Assembly (NCBI RefSeq): GCF_004114995.1
Contig: NZ_SDJP01000004.1
Coordinates: 1 to 64,000 of the forward strand
Length of the DNA stretch: 64,000 nucleotides
Reading direction: 5' to 3'
Origin: Halorubrum amylolyticum
Lineage (GTDB): Archaea > Halobacteriota > Halobacteria > Halobacteriales > Haloferacaceae
The notes under the pieces were generated by a model. It did no database searches and was not told the DNA's origin. It worked only from the letters and a program-made list of their open reading frames with translations. Every line of letters starts with the position of its first letter. Within the stretch, counting starts at the first letter, position 1. The translations under genes were made by a program, and so were the position numbers. Shown in pieces: positions 25,365-33,688 of the stretch.

Positions 25365-27272
25365 ATGAGGGATTGGTCTCGGGCGGTGAGTCAATGGTCG
25401 GTCACCATCCTTGGAGTGGTGCTTCTCCTGGTCACGCTCGCCCGAGCCGCGACAGACACCGACGAGCCACTTATCGACTTCATCGAGGTCGCGGCCCCGT
25501 TCGCCGTCGGCATCGGACTCATCGTCGGCGGGATATGGCTCGCTAGAACGTCACCAGTAGCCCGTGTCAGACAACTTTCGAAGTGGACGCTGGGTGGTGG
25601 CCTCGTCGGCGTGGCTGTCAATCTCTGGTTCGTCTTCATCATCTCGCTCGAACAGGTTCCATCCGGGGAACCGGTCGTGTTGAATCTCAATGGCGCTGGC
25701 ATCTTCATGGCTGCCGGTGTGCTTCTCGGCTACTATGCCACAGGACTCCAAACGCGGGAGCATCAACTTGAACTCTCAGAAAATCGCTTCCGGGCACTCA
25801 CGGAGAACTCGTCGTTCGCGGTCATCTCGATCGACGAGACGAGTACGATTCGCTACGCGAACGACGCGACCGAAGCCCTCTTCGGCTATCCCACGACGGA
25901 CCTCGTCGGCGAACCGCTGACGAAGCTGATGCCGGCCCGCTTCCGTGAGGCGCATCTCGAGGGGCTGTCTCAGTACCTCTCTAACGATAGGCGAACTGTC
26001 GACTTGGATGGCCTCGAATTGGCCGGGTTGCGCGCCGACGGCGAGGAATTCCCTGTCGAAGTCAGTTTTGGCGAATACGTCGTAGGCGACGACCACCTCT
26101 TTACGGGCGTTATTCAGGACATTTCCGACCGAAAAGCAGCCGAGGAGCAGCTTCGTGACCACACGTCGAAAGTCACGCAGCTGCACGAGGTCGCGACCGA
26201 GATCACCAGGGCAGCATCCAAAGAACAGGTGTACCAACGCACTGCCGACGGGGCTGTTGACGTCTTTCCGGCCGCTGTCGCCCGCGTGGCGATCGCGGAC
26301 GGGGACCAGCTCGTGCCGGCCGCCAGTTCGGACCACGAATCCCTCGAGGAGTGTGAGCCGGTGTCTGCAACCCTCGGCTACGCGGGGCAGAGCTACCAGT
26401 CAGGCGAGGTGCTCCGACTGGAGGATCTAACGGATACGCGCTCGGCAGCGCGATCCTCGCTCCAGGACGGGGGATCACTGCCGGACGCGGACCCAACGGA
26501 ACCACGGTCGCTGTTGAGCATTCCTCTCGGGGAGTATGGGGTGGTGCAGGCGTTTGCGCCAGAGCCAGCAGCATTCACCGACCGCGATGAAGAGGTCGCC
26601 GAGATGCTCGCAACGCACGTCACGACGGCCCTCCAGCGAATCGAGGCCGAGTCGACTATCCGACGCGAACGCGACCGACTCGAAGAGTTCGCCAGCATCC
26701 TCTCGCACGACCTCCGAAATCCCCTGAACGTCGCCCAGGGTCGCCTGGAGCTCATACAGATGACCGGCGAGATAGACCACGTCGACGCCATCGACAGCGC
26801 GCTCGATCGGATGGAACGGCTCATCAAGGATATGTTGACACTCGCTCGCGAAGGCGATGCCGTCGGTGAGACGGAACCGGTTGAGCTTCGTGCGATCGCT
26901 AATCAAGCCTGGAACAACGTCGCAACGGAATCCGCTGCCCTCGAGATCGAATCGAGCGTCCGGATCGACGCTGACCACAGTCGGCTCATCCAGGTGTTCG
27001 AGAACCTGTACCGGAACGCCATCGAACACGGCGGCGGCGGGGTCACAATTCGCGTCGGCTCCCTCGACGGCGGCTTCTACATCGAGGATACAGGCCCCGG
27101 TATCCCGGAGGACGAACGAGACGATATCTTCGAGAGCGGATACACGACCCATCAAGAGGGTACCGGGTTCGGGCTCGCGATCGTCAAACGAATCGTCGAA
27201 GCCCACGGCTGGGAGATCGACGTCACCACCGGTCGCGATGGTGGCGCTCGCTTCGAGATCTCAGACGTTTGA
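25365..27272 (+). CDS. Membrane PAS-GAF sensor histidine kinase
   Basis: 635 residues. Four membrane helices fill residues ~12-135 (SVTILGVVLLLVTLAR; PFAVGIGLIVGGIWLA; GGGLVGVAVNLWFVFIISL; GIFMAAGVLLGYYATGL). Then come a PAS domain (~145-260, FRALTENSSFAVISIDET...FTGVIQDISDRK), a GAF domain (~275-425), HisKA with the phosphorylated His in ILSHDLRNPLN (~447) and HATPase_c with N-box ENLYRNAIEH, DTGPGIPE and GTGFGLAI. It should autophosphorylate in response to an unknown cue. No response regulator is adjacent, but HalOD1 genes lie on both sides. ATG 25365 removes a non-conserved 21-residue extension. Confidence 0.88.
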   Translation: MRDWSRAVSQWSVTILGVVLLLVTLARAATDTDEPLIDFIEVAAPFAVGIGLIVGGIWLARTSPVARVRQLSKWTLGGGLVGVAVNLWFVFIISLEQVPSGEPVVLNLNGAGIFMAAGVLLGYYATGLQTREHQLELSENRFRALTENSSFAVISIDETSTIRYANDATEALFGYPTTDLVGEPLTKLMPARFREAHLEGLSQYLSNDRRTVDLDGLELAGLRADGEEFPVEVSFGEYVVGDDHLFTGVIQDISDRKAAEEQLRDHTSKVTQLHEVATEITRAASKEQVYQRTADGAVDVFPAAVARVAIADGDQLVPAASSDHESLEECEPVSATLGYAGQSYQSGEVLRLEDLTDTRSAARSSLQDGGSLPDADPTEPRSLLSIPLGEYGVVQAFAPEPAAFTDRDEEVAEMLATHVTTALQRIEAESTIRRERDRLEEFASILSHDLRNPLNVAQGRLELIQMTGEIDHVDAIDSALDRMERLIKDMLTLAREGDAVGETEPVELRAIANQAWNNVATESAALEIESSVRIDADHSRLIQVFENLYRNAIEHGGGGVTIRVGSLDGGFYIEDTGPGIPEDERDDIFESGYTTHQEGTGFGLAIVKRIVEAHGWEIDVTTGRDGGARFEISDV

Positions 27273-27446
27273 TTCAGCTCGGCATCAGGAGCGTGAGGAG
27301 ACGATCTGAACGCCAGGTCCCTCCCGACATCCCACGATCCCTGCTACGTCTTCCGGGTCGCTTGCGACTGTTCGGCTATCAGGTAGCTAAGCTCCGGAGT
27401 GACGCTCGTGAGACAGCTGTAGAATATCGTCTTGACTGTGCTGAGA

Positions 27447-27941
27447 CTACTCGTCAGCGGTTCCGAGCTCTTGGCTGACCTCATACGCTTCGTTGAGCGG
27501 CTCCATATTCCACGACGCCCAGTTATCTTCGGCAACCCACCGGTAGCGCACAGTGCGGTCGCCGTCAAGTAGGACGATCCCTCGTTTCTGGTTTCGTTTG
27601 CCCTCAATCGTCTCCTCGAGCATTCCGTACTGGTCATACACCTGCTTTTCCTCATCCGTCAAGAGCGGATACGAGAGGTTGTTTTGGTTGATGAACTGTT
27701 GGTGACTGTATGGGCCGTCGGGCGAGATACCGAGCACTGCGATCTCGTCGTTGAACGTTAACATCTCCATATCGTTCAGCTCGCACAGCTGGTCAGCACA
27801 CACGGGACTGAAATCGTAGACGTAAAACACCAGCATAGCAGGTCGTCCAGCAGCGAACTCAGACAGCGAGAACTCCCGAACTTCGTCACCTTGGGTTCCT
27901 GTCAGTGTGAAGTCTGGCGCTGTGTCCCCTACTTGAACCAT
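27447..27941 (-). CDS. Peroxiredoxin (AhpC/TSA family)
   Basis: 164 residues: MVQVGDTAPDFTLTGTQGDEVREFSLSEF, then the thioredoxin-fold strand AMLVFYVYDFSPVCADQLCELNDME carrying the peroxidatic cysteine (SPVC) and a second cysteine five residues on. The rest of the fold is present (NQKRGIVLLDGDRTVRYRWVAEDNW). It reduces peroxides. The cysteine spacing fits an atypical 2-Cys or BCP-like enzyme. It is convergent with the kinase gene. A second member is encoded at 46324. Confidence 0.85.
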   Translation of the reverse strand: MVQVGDTAPDFTLTGTQGDEVREFSLSEFAAGRPAMLVFYVYDFSPVCADQLCELNDMEMLTFNDEIAVLGISPDGPYSHQQFINQNNLSYPLLTDEEKQVYDQYGMLEETIEGKRNQKRGIVLLDGDRTVRYRWVAEDNWASWNMEPLNEAYEVSQELGTADE

Positions 27942-28152
27942 ATTTGTATAACGGATGCGAGTCTGAAATCAGTTGTCACGCTTTTGTCGCACAGATTTTC
28001 AGAAACGTCTCTGTAACGGGCAAGTTGCCCACTACCGAGTCAACTCGGCGGAGTAGTGCGAGGATAGAGCCTTCGTTCGTCGGACGCGACCTCACCAGCT
28101 ATCGAACCATCGCTTTTAACTGCTGTTCGTCCTTTGATTGGCTGAGATCAGG

Positions 28153-28410
28153 ATGGATTCATCATCCCCGAGTGATACGGACCGGTGTTCGAATCTCCTT
28201 ATCGAAATCGTCGAAACCCTGGAAGTCCACGGCCTGCCGAGCGATTCGTATCAGCTCCACGATGTCGTCGACATCGAGGCACTCGAACGACTTCTCGCAT
28301 CGTCCTCCGGCGATGTCGAGGTTCGATTCACTGTCGAGGGGGTTGAGGTCGTCGTCACGAAGGACGGCGTCGACATCCCTCTCGACGAGCCGGTCGGCTC
28401 ACCGAACTAG
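28153..28410 (+). CDS. HalOD1 output-domain protein 2
   Basis: 85 residues, clearly paralogous to the protein at 24997 (shared IVETLE...YQLHD.VDIEALERLLASSSGDVEVRFTVEGVEVVV). TTTTAAC near 28115 is the same promoter core as for copy 1. ATG 28153 is preferred over an upstream TTG. The two copies flank the histidine kinase and peroxiredoxin, which suggests segmental duplication or a shared signalling role. Confidence 0.8.
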   Translation: MDSSSPSDTDRCSNLLIEIVETLEVHGLPSDSYQLHDVVDIEALERLLASSSGDVEVRFTVEGVEVVVTKDGVDIPLDEPVGSPN

Positions 28411-29099
28411 TAACGCGCTCGGATTCGTCCACAGAGACGACTTCTGAAAGCCCTCGGCCGCTCGGCATCCCGCGACCACCGCTGCGCGCCTCGTGCCTGC
28501 GGTGCTTGCGGGGTCGGGGGACGGCCGAGGCGGCCTCGCCCTTTCTGAGTCCACCAGGAGAGTAGCTGGATCGCCGAGTGTCGCGGCCGGCTAGACTGGT
28601 GTGTCCGTTATGGCCCGCCCCGCTCGCCGCGTTCCGCCCTCCGCGTCGCTCGCGACCGACCATTCCGGGCGTGCGGGCGCTCTCCGCACCGCCCGCGCCC
28701 GTTCCGGGCTAAAATGGATGTGCCCTCGGCGCCAGCGGGTATCCCCGTCGGTTGCGCCCCTTGCGGGCTTTCGCGTTCCAGCGCTTTGTGCCGCCTGCGC
28801 TGTCGCGCGCCACACCGCGGCGCGCGTTCTCGGCGACAGTCGCCCTGGACACGGACCCGCACATCGGGCCGGACACGAGCGGGCATATCCCGCTGGCCGC
28901 TCGCTCCGGGCGGGTCGGCGCGCGGTGCTGGATGATCGTCCGCCTCGGGCGCGCTCTCGCTCGCGCCCACAGGGCGCTCGCGAAGGCGCGAGCGAGAGCG
29001 CGCAGATGGTTCTGTCGGTTGTTGTCGTCGAGGAAATCCGCGATGTTGTAGCATCGCGGTGTCGGGCGCGTGAGCGCCTTCAGGAACCAGTGAGTTCCA
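28411..29099. other. GC-rich non-coding block with a long hairpin
   Basis: About 690 nt, very GC-rich. Open frames here have Arg/Ala/Pro-rich low-complexity products and are not convincing genes. A perfect 19-bp inverted repeat (GCGCGCTCTCGCTCGCGCC at 28949-28967, complement at 28985-29003, 17-nt loop) lies near the right end. GGAACC...GGTTCC-like bases just before ATG 29100 may shape translation. Possible roles: structured RNA, transfer or priming origin, or leader of the ssDNA-binding gene. Confidence 0.55.
28949..29003. repeat. Perfect 19-bp inverted repeat (hairpin)
   Basis: Arms 28949-28967 and 28985-29003 match perfectly with a 17-nt loop. The stem is almost entirely G/C and would be very stable in RNA or ssDNA. 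It is not followed by a T-tract, so it is not a simple terminator. Confidence 0.85.
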
Positions 29100-29963
29100 A
29101 TGTCAAGTAAGAACGTCTCCAGTGAAGTAGTTTCGGTCGATGAACAGGCTTTCGAGAAACACGATGAAGTTGAGGTCGACGAGGATGGGTTCGAAGTCGT
29201 CGACGAGACCCCGGAGTTCCGGGCGACGGTCGACATGGAAGTGCAGGCGAAAGTCGATTCCAACCACCCAGATGCGCGGGTCAAGGAAGGCCCGGATCAC
29301 ATGTTCGGGAAGACTCTCGAACAGGAGGAACGCATCGAGGCACGGGAGGCCGAGTTGGAGCACATCAGTGCCCAGGCGGAACTCAGTGAGCAGGAGGGAC
29401 GCGCGAAGCGGACGCGGGAGGTCGTCGTAGAGCAGTGTGGCCGAGACGAGCCCGAACCGGTGGAGCGCACGGATCCCCGAGAAAAGCTGACGCAGGAGGA
29501 ACTCGCGGCGGTGAACAAGCAGGCGATGCGGATCAGCGACGAAGTGCAGGGCGGCTGGTCGAGAGCGGTCGTCGCGAAGCAGTTGGCCGAGAAGGTGCAG
29601 CGCGGCCAGGACGTGACGAAGGCGGTGCTGGAGACGTTGGAGGAACTGAAGGCGGTCCCCGGTGCAATCGTGCCCATCGCGGATGTGCCGGACGTCCCAG
29701 TCGGGGAGGTGACGGTCCAGGGTGAAATCACCGAGCTCTGGACTCCAAGTGACAACTCGATTCAACAAGTCGGGCTCATCGAGGACGAGAGCGGGCGAAC
29801 GAAATTCACGATCTGGGAGAAGAGCGGGAAAACGGTGGTTCGAGAGGGGCAAACGGTCAGATTCAGAGCGGTCAAGAAGAACTGGTATCAGGGCCGGTGC
29901 AGTCTCGCGATCACGGGCTGGTCGAGGATCGAATTCCCAGATCGCGGCCGCTGGTGGGAATAG
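29100..29963 (+). CDS. RPA-like single-stranded DNA-binding protein
   Basis: 287 residues. An acidic N-terminal half with helical segments (REKLTQEELAAVNKQAMRISDEVQGGWSRAVVAKQLAEKV) is followed by an OB fold at ~205-280 (VGEVTVQGEITELWTPSDNSIQQVGLIEDESGRTKFTIWEKSGKTVVREGQTVRFRAVKKNWYQGRCSLAITGWSRIE). This matches haloarchaeal RPA-like or COG3390-type ssDNA-binding proteins. It would coat single strands during replication, repair or conjugative transfer. It is preceded by a long GC-rich non-coding block and followed by a strong hairpin/T-tract terminator, so it is probably a single-gene unit. Confidence 0.75.
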   Translation: MSSKNVSSEVVSVDEQAFEKHDEVEVDEDGFEVVDETPEFRATVDMEVQAKVDSNHPDARVKEGPDHMFGKTLEQEERIEAREAELEHISAQAELSEQEGRAKRTREVVVEQCGRDEPEPVERTDPREKLTQEELAAVNKQAMRISDEVQGGWSRAVVAKQLAEKVQRGQDVTKAVLETLEELKAVPGAIVPIADVPDVPVGEVTVQGEITELWTPSDNSIQQVGLIEDESGRTKFTIWEKSGKTVVREGQTVRFRAVKKNWYQGRCSLAITGWSRIEFPDRGRWWE

Positions 29964-29965
29964 CC

Positions 29966-29990
29966 GGGGCGACGCGCCCCTTTTTTGCTG
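29966..29990 (+). terminator. Hairpin plus T-tract terminator after the ssDNA-binding gene
   Basis: GGGGCG-AC-GCGCCCC followed by TTTTTT, immediately after the stop at 29961-29963: a clear intrinsic-like terminator shape. Confidence 0.7.
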
Positions 29991-30116
29991 GTGTGTAGCG
30001 GTCACCGCCACCTCCCACCACCTCCACGGTCCGGGCTGCTCACGGCGCTACGCGCCGTTGCGCGGCCGGGCTTTCGCCACCGCAGTCCATCGGTGTCAGC
30101 GCCGTCCTCCGTGGTG

Positions 30117-30147
30117 TGTATTTGCCCCCCTGATGGGTGAGGGGCAT
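30117..30147 (+). promoter_or_regulatory. Promoter-leader element before the TFB gene
   Basis: GTATTTGCCCCCC, four to seven nt, then GGGTGAGGGGC; 42 nt before ATG 30189. It has the shared T-tract and C-tract/G-tract architecture. Confidence 0.55.
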
Positions 30148-30188
30148 TCCGAGAGGCGCGATTTGCGTGTATCCCCTCGTGTGTATTC

Positions 30189-31115
30189 ATGGCAACCAGA
30201 GACATCTACGAGACGGCGTTCGACGAAGACGTCCAGACGGAATCGAGTGCGAACCAGTGTCCCGAGTGCGACGGCCGGGTCACCACCAATGCGATTGAAA
30301 CCATTTGCGAGGACTGTGGCCTGGTCATCGACGAACAGCGTATCGATCACGGGCCGGAGTGGCGAGGGTTCGACGAAGACGAACGGGAGCGCACGGGCGC
30401 TCCGTTGACGGCGGCACGACACGATCGAGGGTTGTCGACGGAGATCGGCCGCGGGACCGATGCGAACGGGAACGAACTCTCAGGACAGAAGCGACGGCGG
30501 CTCGCTCGGATGCGGCGTGAACAGACCCGTGGAAGGTTTCAGTCGAAAGCCGAACGCAACCTTGCACACGGGCTTAGTGAAGTCCGCCGGATCAGTAGTG
30601 CGCTCGAACTATCCGAGACGATCCGTGACCAGGCCTGCCAGCTATTCCGCAGCGCTCAGAACGAGGACCTCCTGCAGGGCCGGTCGATCGAGGCGATGGC
30701 CGCCGCGAGTGTCTACGGCGCGTGTCGGTGTAATGGGCGGCCGCGAACGCTCGACGACATCACCGAGTCGGCGCGCGTCGAGCAATCGCGGGTGACGAAC
30801 GCATACACGACGCTGAATACGGAACTTGGCCTGCCAGCCCAACCCGTGACGCCGAGTGCGTTCGTTCCGCGGTTGGCCTCGGAGCTCGACGTCTCCGATC
30901 AGATCCGGCAGCGGGCTCGGCAGTTGGCGGAAGCATCCGAATCGACCGGAGCAATCACGGGGGTTCGGCCATCCGGATTCGCCGCAGCCTGTCTGTACAA
31001 GGCCGGACGCGAAGACGGGAGGTGGCTCACCCAATCGGACGTCGCTGACGTTGCGAACGTCTCGGTAGTCACCGTGCGGACCCACCGCGACGCGCTGGAC
31101 GAACTGGCTGTCTAA
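30189..31115 (+). CDS. Transcription initiation factor TFB (TFIIB homologue)
   Basis: 308 residues. N-terminal zinc ribbon (CPECDGR ... CEDCGLVID, residues ~24-46), a B-finger/linker region (GPEWRGFDEDERERTGAPLT...) and two cyclin-like repeats (ERNLAHGLSEVRRISSALELSETIRDQACQLFRSA...; FVPRLASELDVSDQIRQRARQLAEASE...). It ends VSVVTVRTHRDALDEL, the recognition helix that contacts the BRE next to the TATA box. Haloarchaea carry several TFBs that direct different promoter sets. An element-borne copy may favour the element's own promoters, and the gene itself carries the shared leader. A single gene. Confidence 0.92.
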   Translation: MATRDIYETAFDEDVQTESSANQCPECDGRVTTNAIETICEDCGLVIDEQRIDHGPEWRGFDEDERERTGAPLTAARHDRGLSTEIGRGTDANGNELSGQKRRRLARMRREQTRGRFQSKAERNLAHGLSEVRRISSALELSETIRDQACQLFRSAQNEDLLQGRSIEAMAAASVYGACRCNGRPRTLDDITESARVEQSRVTNAYTTLNTELGLPAQPVTPSAFVPRLASELDVSDQIRQRARQLAEASESTGAITGVRPSGFAAACLYKAGREDGRWLTQSDVADVANVSVVTVRTHRDALDELAV

Positions 31116-31214
31116 CGCCCACACTGCTGATTTCGGTTGTATGTCTGTAGGCTGATTGATGTGAGAGCCATTGTTTAAATCCGAAGACGAAGCATGATAC
31201 GGCCAGATCACTCT

Positions 31215-32102
31215 ATGACCGACCAGTACGCCGACTACGAAGCCCTCCGACCGCTCGGTGAAGCGACCCAAGTTCCCGACGACCAACTCGCCAGTAGTAG
31301 TGGCGAGCCCCGGCGGCAACGCTCTGGTGGCGTCGATACGGACTATCCAGACGGCCCGACAGCAGACGAGACCGAGTGCGCTTCCTGTGGAGCGTCGATC
31401 CCCGCTGGCCAGTCGAAGTGCCGGTTCTGTCTCACGAACCATCTCGAAGGAGCCGACGACCAGGACACATCGAATGCCGAACGGACTCTCCTCCACGTCA
31501 TCCAGCTGCTCGTAGAGGCGTCGACGTTCTACTGCGCCGTCGGGAGGGGATCTGCTGCGGCCACCCTCCTCGCGAAGGGAGATGATGACCCAGTAGTCGA
31601 TGACTGCAAGCTAATCTACGATCTCGACGAGGAACCGGCCCCACAGCTTGTTGATCAGTGGCCCTCGCTCCCCTCGGCGACACGGGTCACGTCTGAATGT
31701 GGTAATCAGCTGCTCGCGGCTGCTCGTGAGCGGACGGCGTGGACAGAGACGACGCAGTCCCGTCACGACGGCGAGCACGCGACGTTTCTCTACGACGAAA
31801 CCGGGAGCGAGGTTCGCACCGAAGCTCGTCTTGCAAGCCTACGTGAGGACGCAGACGACGACCTCTGGCTGGTGCCAGCGATTGCGCTCCAGGAATCCGT
31901 TGACAAGACCGATACCGAACAGCCACTACGTGAGCGTCCAAACAGAACTCACCTCGAGTGTCGGGAGTGTGGTCGGGAGACTAAGCATCGATTTCGCGAA
32001 TTCGAGACCGTCCACGATGACGAGTGGACCGGGCAGCCCATGTGGGAGTGTCAGCGATGCGGGACACCCCGCTATGGGCCCGAACCCGAAGCCAGTCAGT
32101 AG
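31215..32102 (+). CDS. Zinc-ribbon protein of the haloarchaeal 'biosurfactant protein 1' type
   Basis: 295 residues. Two zinc sites frame a middle domain: CASCGASIPAGQSKCRFCLTNH near residues 55-76 and CRECGRETKHRF ... CQRCGTPRYG at the end. The middle part (ERTLLHVIQLLVEASTFYCAVGRGSAAATLLAKG) is mixed alpha/beta. Proteins of this shape are annotated in haloarchaea as biosurfactant protein 1; the real function is unknown to me, and the name should not be taken literally. ATG 31194 is an alternative start seven residues upstream. TTGTTTAAAT at about 31171-31180 is the likely TATA box. Confidence 0.65.
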   Translation: MTDQYADYEALRPLGEATQVPDDQLASSSGEPRRQRSGGVDTDYPDGPTADETECASCGASIPAGQSKCRFCLTNHLEGADDQDTSNAERTLLHVIQLLVEASTFYCAVGRGSAAATLLAKGDDDPVVDDCKLIYDLDEEPAPQLVDQWPSLPSATRVTSECGNQLLAAARERTAWTETTQSRHDGEHATFLYDETGSEVRTEARLASLREDADDDLWLVPAIALQESVDKTDTEQPLRERPNRTHLECRECGRETKHRFREFETVHDDEWTGQPMWECQRCGTPRYGPEPEASQ

Positions 32103-32115
32103 AGACGGCGTCAGT

Positions 32116-32156
32116 TTAACCAACGGATCCTGATATCGATTCGTTCTGTTGGTTAA
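32116..32156. repeat. 41-bp inverted repeat, copy 4
   Basis: TTAACCAACG 32116-32125 and TGTTGGTTAA 32147-32156, spacer 21 nt; 89 bp before ATG 32245. Confidence 0.9.
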
Positions 32157-32210
32157 CTGGAGGTCAGTTCGTGATCACTCCCGAACCGCCCCGCTGACTG
32201 CCCGCCGGTG

Positions 32211-32243
32211 TTTTTTCGCGCCGTAAATTGGCGGAGGCGCACA
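32211..32243 (+). promoter_or_regulatory. Promoter-leader element
   Basis: TTTTTTCGCGCC, seven nt, then GGCGGAGGCGC, ending 2 nt before ATG 32245. Confidence 0.6.
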
Positions 32244-32244
32244 C

Positions 32245-32433
32245 ATGGACCCACGAGACACCCCCGGCTATCGACTCCACCGCGCGCTCAGTAGCCTCAC
32301 CAGTATCGACAGCGACCAATTGGAGCCCGCTGATCAAGAGCGAATTAGCACCGCGACGACGCTCCTCGAGCAGGTAGATTTTCTCACCCAACCGAATACG
32401 ACGAGGGACGGTGACGTCAACAGAGAATCCTGA
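32245..32433 (+). CDS. Small hypothetical protein
   Basis: 62 residues (MDPRDTPGYRLHRALSSLTSIDSDQLEPADQERISTATTLLEQVDFLT...), mostly helical, acidic, with no recognised motif. It starts directly after a leader element and 89 bp after inverted repeat copy 4, which supports it being a real short gene. It is probably an individually transcribed accessory gene. Confidence 0.55.
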   Translation: MDPRDTPGYRLHRALSSLTSIDSDQLEPADQERISTATTLLEQVDFLTQPNTTRDGDVNRES

Positions 32434-32491
32434 CAGCTCGACGCGTCGGCAGCGCAACGTCATGTGGCCGTCACAGCGTGAGCAGTTGCTC

Positions 32492-32515
32492 GCCCCCTGA
32501 AGGGGTGCGGGGGCG
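32492..32515 (+). promoter_or_regulatory. Promoter-leader element
   Basis: CCCCC-TGAA-GGGG-TGC-GGGGG, 25 nt before ATG 32540. The C-tract can pair with either of two G-tracts. The upstream box here is GCAGTTGCTCG rather than a clear T-tract. Confidence 0.6.
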
Positions 32516-32539
32516 CGAGACAGCTCCCGAGAACAATCC

Positions 32540-32920
32540 ATGGCAACACTCCAAGCCGCAACGACATCGACCGGCGCGCTCGTATCGGATCCACAGGCAG
32601 TCCGCGAGCTCTGTGAGAACCACTGCTTCGGGACGCTCAACTGGGAGGTGGACGACGACGGCGAACTGATCATCTGGGGCTACGACAGCTTCGACGTGTA
32701 CGAGGCTCGTGAGAACGGGCTTCCTGACTACGACGGTGGCATCGTCACCCACGAGTTCCTCCGGTCGCTCGCAGAATATCTCGAACCGGACGAAGAATTC
32801 GACATTCAGACAGCCGGATTTACCAAGTGCCGATTTCCCGTGCTGGCGAAACGGTACGTCGTCCGCGACGGTGAGGTCCTGTACGCGGACCTCAGTTCCC
32901 CCGAACCGATCGACGAGTAG
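32540..32920 (+). CDS. Hypothetical haloarchaeal accessory protein
   Basis: 126 residues, acidic alpha/beta (ATLQAATTSTGALVSDPQAVRELCENHCFGTLNWEVDDDGELIIWGYDSFDVYEARENGLPDYDGG...). The WEVDDDGELIIWGYDSF and AKRYVVRDGEVLYADL hairpins look like a small beta domain. The two nearby cysteines (ELCENHC) and a later one (KCRF) are not a standard zinc pattern. The family is unknown; its own leader lies 25 nt upstream. Confidence 0.6.
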   Translation: MATLQAATTSTGALVSDPQAVRELCENHCFGTLNWEVDDDGELIIWGYDSFDVYEARENGLPDYDGGIVTHEFLRSLAEYLEPDEEFDIQTAGFTKCRFPVLAKRYVVRDGEVLYADLSSPEPIDE

Positions 32921-32921
32921 C

Positions 32922-32952
32922 GTTGTTCGTCCCCCGGGAGGGGTGCGGGGCG
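32922..32952 (+). promoter_or_regulatory. Promoter-leader element
   Basis: GTTGTTCGTCCCCC-GGGAGGGG-TGC-GGGGCG, 37 nt before ATG 32989. Confidence 0.6.
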
Positions 32953-32988
32953 ATCCAGTCGTGGGTCGTCCTGCGAGGTGATTGTTCA

Positions 32989-33651
32989 ATGGGCCACCGC
33001 GCACTCGTTGCGTACGAACGAACTGACGGACAGTACACGCTCCACTACTCTCATTGGGGTGCAGCAAATCTCAAGCTCAAGCACCGAATCTCGGCCGAAA
33101 CACCGTTCGGTGGCGACGACACCGACTCAAAGTGGGCGAAACAGCTGCTGGCGGAACTGGCCGATGGCCTCGAGGTAGATGCCGTCGACGGCTACCTCGC
33201 CGGTGAAGATCGCCCGTCGACGGTCGTCGAGCCGAAGCCCCGCGCCACCGGGCTCACGCTCGAGGAGATCATCACCGACCATCTCGACTACCTCCATCAC
33301 GAGGCGTTCTACGTGGTGTCACCGACCTTCGAGGTGACTGCCTACCGGACGCTGTGGTTCGGCCTGCAGTATGACTCGGAGACATTCGACCACGGTGAGA
33401 CGGTCGGGAACGGCGCGCTCGCGACCGTCCGATGGCACGACGGCGAGCCGGTCGGCGACGGGCACCTGAAGGGACAGTTCCAGGCACTGAAGGACGTCGT
33501 CGGCGATATGGTCGACAAGGGTGTGTTCACCCAGTCGACCGCTCGCCAGTACCTCACACAGAAGCTCGGCGAGTGGGTCGGCGAGCGCCAGGAACTGCGC
33601 ATCCCTGGTGGTGAATCACCGTCGAAAACTGCGTCAGTCGACCGATTATAA
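32989..33651 (+). CDS. DUF6735-like protein
   Basis: 220 residues starting MGHRALVAYERTDGQYTLHYSHWGAANLKLKHRI, which is characteristic of the haloarchaeal DUF6735 group: a beta-rich start (ALVAYERTDGQYTLHYSHWG) that resembles a small NTN- or SPOUT-like sheet, then TLEEIITDHLDYLHHEAFYVVSPTFEVTAYRTLWFGLQYDSE and a helical end. The biochemical function is unknown. ATG 32989 was chosen because the leader element occupies the DNA just before it. A single gene in a row of + strand accessory genes. Confidence 0.65.
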   Translation: MGHRALVAYERTDGQYTLHYSHWGAANLKLKHRISAETPFGGDDTDSKWAKQLLAELADGLEVDAVDGYLAGEDRPSTVVEPKPRATGLTLEEIITDHLDYLHHEAFYVVSPTFEVTAYRTLWFGLQYDSETFDHGETVGNGALATVRWHDGEPVGDGHLKGQFQALKDVVGDMVDKGVFTQSTARQYLTQKLGEWVGERQELRIPGGESPSKTASVDRL

Positions 33652-33688
33652 CGCCAATCCCTTTCTGAGTCCCCACGAACGTCTGGAT

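Noticed and set aside
28601..29110. A 169-codon + strand open frame in the GC-rich block
   Set aside because: The product is Arg/Ala/Pro-rich low-complexity sequence typical of chance frames in very GC-rich DNA, with no promoter or conserved pattern.
32164..33067. Minus-strand frames opposite the small genes at 32245-32920
   Set aside because: The + strand genes each follow a leader element at sensible spacing, whereas the minus frames lack promoters and domains.
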